Positions 37,027-44,777 of a stretch of 64,000 nt of DNA are shown in pieces (the first letter of the stretch is position 1; every line of letters begins with the position of its first letter). The position numbers and the translations under genes were made by a program. The DNA is taken from positions 124,001 through 188,000 of the forward strand of contig NZ_NPMN01000002.1 in NCBI RefSeq assembly GCF_002266425.1. The letters are read 5' to 3'. The DNA comes from Tissierella sp. P1. Its GTDB lineage: Bacteria; Bacillota; Clostridia; Tissierellales; Tissierellaceae. The notes under the pieces were generated by a model. That model had not been told where the DNA came from. It was given only the letters and a program-made list of their open reading frames with translations, and made no database searches.

Positions 37027-37092
37027 AAAATAAACATAATAGAGTTCTCCATAGAATATTAATTATATAAGATTAATATTGGGGGGATTAGA

Positions 37093-37530
37093 TTGAAAAG
37101 GAATCAAATTATTGCCTTGGCAATTATTTTAGTTATTGGGATTCTATTCATACCTAAATTGTTAAAGGGAAATGAAGGACAAATAAAATTTAAAGAAGTA
37201 AAAGAAGAAGAGATTCCAGATAAAATTTCTGAAGTATTACCTAAATACTTAATGGAAGAAAGAGCTTTAACATGCAAATATAAAGATGACATATATGTTG
37301 TAGTTACAAGAGGAGAAAAGAAATCAAAAGGATACTTAGTAGAAATAAATCAAATCATTAAGGAGAAATATAGCAAGGATGTATTTGATATAGTTGTATA
37401 TGCAAGGTTTACAGATCCAGATCCTAATGAAATAGTAGAACAAGAATACGATTATCCATATATTGTAGTGAAAACAAACCTAAAAGATATGCCCGAAGAA
37501 GTGCATCTAGATATTGAATATGTTGAATAG
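37093..37530 (+). CDS. membrane-anchored PrcB-like protein
   Basis: 145 aa from TTG at 37093, behind GGGGGGAT. One N-terminal membrane helix (IIALAIILVIGILFI), then a domain with DDIYVVVTRGEKKSKGYLVEINQI, similar to the C-terminal domain of PrcB (protease complex subunit). PrcB in Treponema assists the dentilisin protease; here no protease gene is adjacent and the role is unknown. Flanked on both sides by repeat elements. Confidence 0.6.
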   Translation: MKRNQIIALAIILVIGILFIPKLLKGNEGQIKFKEVKEEEIPDKISEVLPKYLMEERALTCKYKDDIYVVVTRGEKKSKGYLVEINQIIKEKYSKDVFDIVVYARFTDPDPNEIVEQEYDYPYIVVKTNLKDMPEEVHLDIEYVE

Positions 37531-37570
37531 GATTTAATGTCTAGAAATTTATTTATAATATATTTTTCAA

Positions 37571-37617
37571 TAAACTGCAGGGGGAAAACTATGCTATATC
37601 CTGCAGTTTAATTTTTT
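37571..37617 (+). terminator. intrinsic terminator after PrcB-like gene
   Basis: 11-bp perfect stem (37571-37581 with 37600-37610) with an 18-nt loop, then T's. Repeat copy 2 begins at its T-run. Confidence 0.75.
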
Positions 37618-37722
37618 ATAACGAATAGGAAAGTTCTACTTGAATACCTCATATCAAGAGAATTTTGTAATGAGTTTTAAAAAAGTTTCCTCTAATGAGA
37701 CCTTAAAAACCTTTCTTATATA
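37617..37722 (+). repeat. terminator-adjacent intergenic element, copy 2 (internally shortened)
   Basis: Starts ATAACGAATAGGAAAGTTCTACT, keeps the AATGAGTTTTAAA block and the 3' TTAAAAACCTTTCTTATA block in the order of copy 1, but lacks about 50 bp of the middle. Confidence 0.6.
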
Positions 37723-37829
37723 TTTCATTGGAAAATATTACATAGAGGATTTTAGGAATTTATGCCGAATTAATATAAATAGGTAACAAAAAGGTTACAA
37801 AATTAAACGTAAATTGGAGGAACAAAGAT

Positions 37830-38615
37830 ATGAAGAAAACTACAAAAACAGTAATAGGGACTGCAGTATTGACTTTTTGTATTGGTACAACTAGTTTAGC
37901 AGCTAACCACACAGTAGCAAAAGGAGATACATTTTGGAAGATTTCTCAAAAATATGGTATAACATTGGAAAGTATATTAAAAGAAAATAAAGCCAATCAA
38001 AAAACAATGATTTATCCTGGACAAGTTATAAAGATTCCTGAAAGAGCAGTGAATAAAAATGCTCCTAATAGAGGAACTGTAGATAGAGTAACTGCTGAAG
38101 AAGTGGTAAAAATGCAAGAATCACAAGAAGTAGTGCAAGATACTACATATGGGGAATATCTTAATTGGTTTACTGAAGTAGACAATATAATTCCGAGAGG
38201 AGCAAAGTTTAAAGTAATAGATTTTTATACTGGAAAATCCTATATGGTACAAAGATCCATAGGATCAAATCATGCAGATTGTGAGACTTTAACTAAAGAA
38301 GATACTGATATTATGAAATCCATATGGGGAGGATTTAGCTGGGTAAGAAGACCAGCTATTATAGAATATAATGGCAGGAGAATAGCTGCTAGTGTAACTT
38401 TTATGCCTCATGCAGGCCTAGATAGTGTGGCAGGTGGAGTAACAGCAAATAATAGATCTGGAGGATATGGAAGAGGAATTAATTTCGATTATATAAAAGG
38501 CAATGGAATGGATGGTCATTTTGATATACATTTTGCAGGTAGTACAAGACATATGGATGGAAAACAAGATCCAGAGCATCAAAAAATGATAAAAATAGCA
38601 GCAGGTATAAAATAA
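37830..38615 (+). CDS. secreted LysM-domain protein
   Basis: 261 aa. Signal peptide (KKTTKTVIGTAVLTFCIG, cleavage after SLAA), one LysM domain (HTVAKGDTFWKISQKYGITLESIL to IYPGQVIKIP, about 27-71) that binds peptidoglycan, a linker, and a C-terminal domain of about 155 aa (GEYLNWFTEVDNIIPRGAKF; FDIHFAGSTRHMDGKQDPEHQ). That domain is seen in many Clostridial wall proteins, and its conserved His/Asp residues could bind metal, but I cannot name an activity. TGGAGGA ribosome site. Confidence 0.78.
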   Translation: MKKTTKTVIGTAVLTFCIGTTSLAANHTVAKGDTFWKISQKYGITLESILKENKANQKTMIYPGQVIKIPERAVNKNAPNRGTVDRVTAEEVVKMQESQEVVQDTTYGEYLNWFTEVDNIIPRGAKFKVIDFYTGKSYMVQRSIGSNHADCETLTKEDTDIMKSIWGGFSWVRRPAIIEYNGRRIAASVTFMPHAGLDSVAGGVTANNRSGGYGRGINFDYIKGNGMDGHFDIHFAGSTRHMDGKQDPEHQKMIKIAAGIK

Positions 38616-38618
38616 GTG

Positions 38619-38654
38619 AAAACTCCTAGAAGGATATCCTTCTAGGAGTTTTTT
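38619..38654 (+). terminator. intrinsic terminator after LysM gene
   Basis: A 34-bp perfect palindrome (38619-38652) ending in T's. Repeat copy 3 begins at the T-run. Confidence 0.85.
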
Positions 38655-38805
38655 ATAACGAATAGAAAAGCTTTACTTTTCTCTTTTTTATTTTAAAAAA
38701 TTGATATCCAAAGAATTTTAAGGAGTTTTCCGAAATCTTTGATTTTGTGGAAGTCGCTTATGCAGTGTCTAAGAAAAGCTACCTTCAACGCTTTGATAGT
38801 GTTCA
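38654..38805 (+). repeat. terminator-adjacent intergenic element, copy 3
   Basis: Starts TATAACGAATAGAAAAGCTTTACTT. Its second half (38727-38790) aligns with copy 1: GAAATCTTTGATTTTGTGGAAG and TTATGCAGTGTCTAAGAAAAGC against the equivalent bases in copy 1. The peptide strings EIFDFVEVAYAV and EIFNFVQVVYAV correspond. Confidence 0.65.
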
Positions 38806-38827
38806 CAATTTATATAAAAAAACCATA

Positions 38828-38855
38828 TTGATTTTTATTAGAACCATGATATAAT
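38828..38855 (+). promoter_or_regulatory. rbs operon promoter
   Basis: -35 TTGATT (38828-38833), 16-bp spacer, -10 TATAAT (38850-38855). The -10 box is covered by the start of the operator palindrome. Confidence 0.7.
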
Positions 38856-38880
38856 TTAGGTAATCGATTACCTAAATTAT
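38851..38880. promoter_or_regulatory. 30-bp perfect palindrome, LacI-type operator
   Basis: The sequence from 38851 to 38865 is repeated as its exact reverse complement from 38866 to 38880, with the central CG (AATCGATT) that LacI-family regulators commonly recognise. It overlaps the -10 and start region, so the product of the next gene probably represses its own operon. Confidence 0.8.
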
Positions 38881-38910
38881 TATAGTAACTTATTAAGGAA
38901 CGTGATAATA

Positions 38911-39892
38911 ATGACAATAAAAAGAATTGCGGAATTAGCCAATGTATCTAGTGCTACGGTTTCTAAGATTATTAATGGAAAAGATAAGCATATAAGTGAA
39001 GCTACGAGGCAGAAGGTACTGGCAATAATTGAAAGAGAAGGATATATTCCTAATGGAATTGCAAAAAGTTTGAAGATGAAAAGAACTAAAACCATAGGAA
39101 TTATTATGCCTGATGTTATGAATCTTTTCTTTTCCGAAGTTGCAAGGGGTGCAGAAGATGCTGCGGAAAGAGAGGGATATTCAGTTATTTTGTGTAACTC
39201 AGATAATAAACAATCAAAGGAAGAAAGATATATTCAAATTCTTCAGGAAAAGATGGTAGATGGCATAATACTAACAGCCTCTGAGAGTAGTATAAGTAAA
39301 TCTTTAGATCGATGTAATACTCCTATGGTATTAGTAGATAGAGATATTGCTTCTGATAAAAAAGTAGGACGTATAGTTGTAGATAATGAAGAAGGAGCTT
39401 ATAATGCTACAAATTTTCTCATAAAAAAAAGGATGCAAAAACATAGGTTTTATATCTGCGGATAGTAAAACCAAACTATCAGCGGAGCGTCTAAATGGAT
39501 ATGAAAAAGCTCTTATAGATAATGGATTTAAAATAGATAAGGAAAAAATATTTTTACAAAATTATACCATAGAATCTGGATACCAAGGTACCATGGCCTT
39601 ACTTATGCAAACAGAAATAGACGGAATCTATTGTGGAAATGATTTAATTGCTATTGGTGCTATTAAAGCTCTCAAAGAAAAAAATATTAAAATACCAGAA
39701 GAAGTTAAGATAATAGGATTTGATGATATATCAATATCTCAATACATTGATCCTCCATTAACAACTATTAAGCAGCCTATATACCAAATGGGAGAAGAAG
39801 CAGTAGAAATGTTGATATCGATGATTGAAGAAAAAAGTATTAAGATGACCAAAGTTTTAGAAACAATATTAGTTGAAAGGGGGAGTAGTTAA
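38911..39892 (+). pseudogene. rbsR: LacI family ribose operon regulator, frameshifted
   Basis: Repressor with LacI HTH (TIKRIAELANVSSATVSKII) and a periplasmic-binding-like sensor domain. ATG 38911 is chosen, 10 nt after AAGGAA. The frame ends at 39465, but the correct sequence continues in another frame (GCKNIGFISADSKTKLSAER to GFDDISISQYIDPPLTTIKQP, stop 39890). One extra A in the run at 39423-39430 (eight A's where seven restore the frame) explains it. Ribose or a phosphorylated ribose as inducer is inferred from the rbs genes behind it. Last codons abut rbsK. Confidence 0.85.
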
Positions 39893-40801
39893 TTGAAGCC
39901 TATAATCACAGTAGTTGGAAGTATGAATATGGATTTGGTGATAAAAGTAAATGAAATTCCCCAAATAGGTGAAACCCTATTAGGAAATGAATTATTGCAG
40001 ATTCCAGGGGGTAAAGGAGCTAATCAAGGGGTAGCCATAGCCAAATTGAATAACGAGATTATATTTTTGGGTAAGGTAGGTAAAGATGTTTTTGGAGATG
40101 CATTAATTGAATCTATGAAAGAATCTGGAGTTAATATAGAACATATAGAAAAGACAGATGAATCTACAGGGATTGCAGTTATTAATGTAGATAAGTATGG
40201 TAATAACAATATAATAGTTATACCCGGAGCTAATGGAGACGTGGATAAAGGATATCTACAAAGACATCTTATAGCTTTTGAAAAGGCTGATATCGTAGTA
40301 TTTCAGTTGGAAGTTCCTTTAGAAACTGTAAAAGAAGGATTAAAGATTGCAAGAAAGTTAGGTAAGACAACCATATTAAATCCAGCACCAGCATATGAAT
40401 TAGATGATGAGATAATCCAAAATGTAGATATATTAATTCCAAATGAGCATGAATTAGAAAGAATATCAAAGATAAAAATTACTGATCAAGATTCAATATT
40501 AAAAGCCGCAAACATACTCCTCCAAAAAGGTATAAAGCAAATAATAGTTACATTGGGCGGCAAAGGAGTTCTATATATCGATATAAATGGATATAAATTT
40601 TTTGAGGCTTATAAAGTAAATGTAGTTGACACAACAGCGGCTGGAGATAGCTTCATCGGTGGTTTTGTTTCTTCTTATATAGAAAATGGAAATATAGAAA
40701 AATCTATAGAAATAGGGCAAAAAACAGCAGCATTAGCAATACAAAAAGTAGGGGCTCAGAGTTCTCTTCCGACAAAAGAAGAAGTGGATAATTTTAGGTA
40801 A
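39893..40801 (+). CDS. rbsK: ribokinase
   Basis: Phosphorylates D-ribose to ribose 5-phosphate. 302 aa, PfkB family: VVGSMNMDLVIKV start, GGKGANQGVAIAKL substrate motif, LNPAPA, and the anion hole/catalytic DTTAAGDSFIGGFV (catalytic Asp). TTG start at 39893 directly after the regulator's stop; GGGGGAG lies upstream. Product feeds the split transketolase encoded 3 kb upstream. Confidence 0.94.
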   Translation: MKPIITVVGSMNMDLVIKVNEIPQIGETLLGNELLQIPGGKGANQGVAIAKLNNEIIFLGKVGKDVFGDALIESMKESGVNIEHIEKTDESTGIAVINVDKYGNNNIIVIPGANGDVDKGYLQRHLIAFEKADIVVFQLEVPLETVKEGLKIARKLGKTTILNPAPAYELDDEIIQNVDILIPNEHELERISKIKITDQDSILKAANILLQKGIKQIIVTLGGKGVLYIDINGYKFFEAYKVNVVDTTAAGDSFIGGFVSSYIENGNIEKSIEIGQKTAALAIQKVGAQSSLPTKEEVDNFR

Positions 40802-40815
40802 AGGAGGTGTCGATA

Positions 40816-42309
40816 ATGGGAAAACCAATGTTAGTCATGGAAATGATATCCAAGAGTTTTCCGGGAGTAAAGGCTCTAGATAGCGTAAATTTTACAGTAT
40901 ATGAAAATGAAGTGATGGCCCTATTAGGTGAAAATGGTGCAGGAAAAAGTACATTAATGAAGATATTATCAGGAGTATATAAAAGAGACTCAGGTCAGAT
41001 AATTCTTGAGGGCCAGCCAGTGGAGATGATTTCACCAAAAGATGCTACTGATAAGGGAATAGCAATAATTCATCAAGAATTAAATTTGATCCCCTATCTG
41101 ACAGTATACGAAAATATATTTTTAGGCAGAGAATTGAAGCTAGCAACAGGAGTTCTTAATAAAAGAGAAATGATAAGACAATCAGATGAATTGTTAAGAA
41201 AACTAAAAGTAAATATTAATCCTAATGTAAAAGTGAACACATTATCTATCGCTCAGCAGCAAATGGTAGAAATAGCTAAAGCACTCTCATTAAATGCTAA
41301 GATCATTATAATGGATGAACCTACAGACACCTTAACAGATCAAGAAGTAGAAAATTTATTTGAGATAATTCGGGAGCTAAAAAAAGAAGGAAAAGGAATA
41401 GTATATATATCTCATAGACTAAAAGAGGTCTTTGAAATATGTGATAAACTTACAGTTCTTCGAGATGGACAGTTTATAGCTGAGAAAAAAGTATCAGAAG
41501 TAGATGAAGATGAGATTATACGACTTATGGTAGGTAGAACGCTAGAAGAACAATTTCCATATATAAAAACTAATTTTCAAGAAGAAGTATTAAATGTAGA
41601 GAATTTAAGTAATGAATATATTAAAGATATTGGATTTACACTTAGAAAAGGTGAGATACTTGGGATTTCCGGATTAGTAGGTGCTGGTAGAACGGAATTA
41701 GCAAAAACACTTTATGGAGTATATAAAAAGGATAGCGGCACAGTGACATTAGATGGTGAAAAAGTAAATCTTAGAACTCCAAAAGAGGCATTAGATAAAG
41801 GTATAGTATATGTGTCAGAAGATCGAAAGCATGACGGACTTATTTTAATGATGGATGTAAGGAGTAACATGACCATATCTGCATTGGAGAAATTCAAAAG
41901 ATTTCTAGGTATAGATAAAAAGAAAGAAAATAGAATTGCATCAGAATATAGAGAGAAAATTAATATAAAGACACCTTCTCTTCATCAGAAAGTTCAGAAC
42001 CTGAGTGGTGGAAATCAGCAGAAGGTAGCAATCGCCAAATCACTTCTTACAGACCCAAAGGTATTAATTTTAGATGAACCAACAAGAGGTGTTGATGTAG
42101 GAGCCAAAAAAGAAATATATGATCTTTTAAATAAAATCAAGGAGGAAGGCAGATCAATTATAATGATTTCATCAGAAATGCCAGAGATACTAGGAATGAG
42201 TGATCGTATATTAGTAATGCATGAAGGACAATTAAGAGGTGAGATATCTAGAGAAGAAGCTACACAAGAAAAAATAATGAATTATATAGTAAGAGGGGAG
42301 GATAGATAG
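40816..42309 (+). CDS. rbsA: ribose ABC transporter ATP-binding protein
   Basis: 497 aa tandem ATPase of the carbohydrate uptake class 2 family. ATG 40816 lies 6 nt after AAGGAGGTG; the GTG at 40807 is part of that site. First NBD: GENGAGKSTLMKILSG, signature region TLSIAQQQM, Walker B IIMDEPTDTL. Second NBD: Walker A is degenerate (GLVGAGRTELAKTL), signature LSGGNQQKVAIAKSL, DEPTRGVDVGAK. Degeneration of the second Walker A is usual in this family. Confidence 0.93.
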   Translation: MGKPMLVMEMISKSFPGVKALDSVNFTVYENEVMALLGENGAGKSTLMKILSGVYKRDSGQIILEGQPVEMISPKDATDKGIAIIHQELNLIPYLTVYENIFLGRELKLATGVLNKREMIRQSDELLRKLKVNINPNVKVNTLSIAQQQMVEIAKALSLNAKIIIMDEPTDTLTDQEVENLFEIIRELKKEGKGIVYISHRLKEVFEICDKLTVLRDGQFIAEKKVSEVDEDEIIRLMVGRTLEEQFPYIKTNFQEEVLNVENLSNEYIKDIGFTLRKGEILGISGLVGAGRTELAKTLYGVYKKDSGTVTLDGEKVNLRTPKEALDKGIVYVSEDRKHDGLILMMDVRSNMTISALEKFKRFLGIDKKKENRIASEYREKINIKTPSLHQKVQNLSGGNQQKVAIAKSLLTDPKVLILDEPTRGVDVGAKKEIYDLLNKIKEEGRSIIMISSEMPEILGMSDRILVMHEGQLRGEISREEATQEKIMNYIVRGEDR

Positions 42310-42310
42310 A

Positions 42311-43249
42311 ATGGAAAATAGAAATTTAGACAAGTTAAGACCAATAATTGGACTAATAATTTTCTCAGTAATTATAAGTATTTTAAATCCAAGATTTCTA
42401 ACTATGGGAAATCTTCTAAATGTATTTAGACAAACATCTATAAATGCAATAATTGCTGCTGGAATGACCTTTGTAATATTATCAGCGGGCATAGATTTAT
42501 CTGTAGGGTCTATTCTAGGATTTTCAGGAGCTGTAGGGGCGAAGATGCTAGCGTCAGGCTATAATATTTGGTTATCTCTCTTAGTGGCCATAGTTATTGG
42601 TGCAGTAGCAGGAATAGTAAATGGAATAATTATTACTAGAGGAAAGGTACAACCATTTATAGCCACTCTTGCTATTATGATTCTTTTGAGAGGTGCAACA
42701 ATGGTATTTACCTCTGGGAGGCCAATACCTGTTTCTGGAGAACATATATCAGGGGTATTTAGATGGATTGGTACGGGAGTAGTATTAGGTATACCAGTAC
42801 CAATAGCTATTATGATTATTGTATTTATAGTCTGCTATTACATTTTAAACCACACTCAATATGGAAGACATCTATATGCTGTAGGAGGTAATGAAGAAGC
42901 CTCGTTATTATCTGGTGTAAATACTGCTAAGATAAAAATATTAGCATATACAGCTAGTGGTATACTAGCAGCTATTGCTGGAATCATTGTAACATCTAGA
43001 CTATCTTCAGCTCAACCAACATCAGGAGAGGGCTATGAATTAGATGCAATAGCGGCAGTAGTACTTGGCGGAACGTCTTTAGTAGGTGGACAAGGTACGA
43101 TAATAGGGACTATTATTGGTGCGTTGATTATAGGAATACTTAATAATGCTTTAAATCTAATGGATGTACAGTCCTATTATCAAATGATAGCCAAAGCAAT
43201 AGTAATAATAGTTGCAGTGCTGCTAGATAAAAAAGAGAAGACAAAATAA
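42311..43249 (+). CDS. rbsC: ribose ABC transporter permease
   Basis: 312 aa, 8-10 membrane helices. NAIIAAGMTFVILSAGIDLSVGS and AAVVLGGTSLVGGQGTIIGT are the conserved loops of RbsC/AraH permeases. GGGGAGGAT ribosome site in the rbsA end; one base after the rbsA stop. Confidence 0.94.
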   Translation: MENRNLDKLRPIIGLIIFSVIISILNPRFLTMGNLLNVFRQTSINAIIAAGMTFVILSAGIDLSVGSILGFSGAVGAKMLASGYNIWLSLLVAIVIGAVAGIVNGIIITRGKVQPFIATLAIMILLRGATMVFTSGRPIPVSGEHISGVFRWIGTGVVLGIPVPIAIMIIVFIVCYYILNHTQYGRHLYAVGGNEEASLLSGVNTAKIKILAYTASGILAAIAGIIVTSRLSSAQPTSGEGYELDAIAAVVLGGTSLVGGQGTIIGTIIGALIIGILNNALNLMDVQSYYQMIAKAIVIIVAVLLDKKEKTK

Positions 43250-43262
43250 AGGTGGTATAAAT

Positions 43263-43661
43263 ATGAAGAAAACAGGTCTTTTACATGGAGAACTATCTAA
43301 GGTTATAGCAGAGATGGCCCATAATGATATGATTTTAATTGGAGATGCAGGAATGCCAGTGCCAAAGGGAGTACAATTAATAGATCTTGCAATAACCAAT
43401 GGTGTGCCAGGTTTTTTTGATGTATTAAAAGCAGTATTAGGCGAATTGTGTGTAACTGAAGGAATAATCGGAACTGAGATGAGTGAAGTTAGTCCTAATT
43501 TAAAAAAAGAACTAGAAGAGGTTGTAAAAGGTGAATTTATTTTAAAAGCTATTTCACATGAAGAATTAAAAGAGCTGTCTTATAATGTAAAAGCGGTGAT
43601 TAGAACTGGGGAATTCACACCCTATGCAAATATAATTCTTAAATCAGGAGTATTATTTTAG
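43263..43661 (+). CDS. rbsD: D-ribose pyranase
   Basis: Mutarotase converting ribose pyranose to furanose for ribokinase. 132 aa. Catalytic His in MKKTGLLHGELSKVIAEMAH, then GDAGMPVP and the C-terminal RTGEFTPYANIILKSGV. Located after rbsC rather than at the head of the operon as in E. coli. Confidence 0.95.
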   Translation: MKKTGLLHGELSKVIAEMAHNDMILIGDAGMPVPKGVQLIDLAITNGVPGFFDVLKAVLGELCVTEGIIGTEMSEVSPNLKKELEEVVKGEFILKAISHEELKELSYNVKAVIRTGEFTPYANIILKSGVLF

Positions 43662-43726
43662 TCATTGTTTTCTATAGGGCAAATGCCTAGAAGAAATATA
43701 AATTAATTGAAAAGGAGAGAGTTAAC

Positions 43727-44629
43727 ATGAAAAAACTATTAGTGCTTTTATTAGTATTAATTCTATCATTATCATTAGTAGCATGTAGTTCTAATACGGG
43801 AGGGAAATCAACTGACGGAGCAAAGAAAATAGGACTAGTAATATCAACTCAGACAAATCCTTTCTTCGTATCGCTTAAAGAAGGGGCAGAAGCAAAAGCA
43901 AAAGAATTAGGAGTAGAAATTATAGTACTAGATTCACAAGATGATCCAGCAAAAGAAATATCAAATATGGAGGACTTAATAACAAAAGGTGTTGACTTAA
44001 TCTTAGTTAATCCAACAGATTCTGATGCAGTAGTAAATAGTGTTAGAGCTGCTAATGATGCAAAGATACCTGTAATTACATTAGATAGGGCATCAAATGG
44101 TGGAGAAGTTCTATCTCATATAGCTTCTGATAACGTAGCAGGTGGAAAGATGGCAGGAGAATTTATAATTGAAAAATTAGGTGGAAAGGGCAATGTAGTA
44201 GAATTAGAAGGTATAGCAGGAACAAGTGCAGCGAGAGATCGTGGACAAGGATTTAATGAGGCTGTAGCTGCCTCTGAGCTTAAAGTAGTAGCAAAACAAA
44301 CTGCAGACTTTGATAGGGTAAAAGGGTTAGATGTAATGGAAAATATTCTTCAATCACAGCCAGACATCCAAGCACTATTTGCTCATAATGATGAGATGGC
44401 TCTAGGTGCACTGGAAGCAATAAAAGCTAGTGGAAGAGATATAATGGTAGTAGGATTTGATGCTACTGATGATGCTGTAGCATCAGTAAATGCAGGAGAA
44501 ATGGCTGCAACAGTAGCTCAGCAGCCAACACTAATTGGATCAATTGGTGTTGAAACAGCAGTTAAAGCATTAAATGAAGAAAAGGTAGAAGCAAGTATTC
44601 CAGTAGAATTAAGTTTAGTTATTAAATAG
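43727..44629 (+). CDS. rbsB: ribose ABC transporter substrate-binding lipoprotein
   Basis: 300 aa. Signal peptide with lipobox LVAC, then a periplasmic-binding protein fold: [61 protein letters not shown] and [15 protein letters not shown]. Close in pattern to RbsB. AAAGGAGAG ribosome site. A long terminator hairpin ends the operon. Confidence 0.94.
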   Translation: MKKLLVLLLVLILSLSLVACSSNTGGKSTDGAKKIGLVISTQTNPFFVSLKEGAEAKAKELGVEIIVLDSQDDPAKEISNMEDLITKGVDLILVNPTDSDAVVNSVRAANDAKIPVITLDRASNGGEVLSHIASDNVAGGKMAGEFIIEKLGGKGNVVELEGIAGTSAARDRGQGFNEAVAASELKVVAKQTADFDRVKGLDVMENILQSQPDIQALFAHNDEMALGALEAIKASGRDIMVVGFDATDDAVASVNAGEMAATVAQQPTLIGSIGVETAVKALNEEKVEASIPVELSLVIK

Positions 44630-44647
44630 ATAAAATTAAGTAAATAG

Positions 44648-44696
44648 AAATGGAGTAGAAGGTAACTAAAAATTAGTTACCTTCTACTCCATTTTT
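44648..44696 (+). terminator. rbs operon terminator
   Basis: 21-bp perfect stem (44648-44668 with 44674-44694), 5-nt loop, T-run. Confidence 0.9.
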
Positions 44697-44777
44697 ACTC
44701 AACAAATCCAAATTTTGGAATACATTAAATTATGAAATAGTGTATAATTAAATCAGTTATCTACGGAGGTGATCCAA

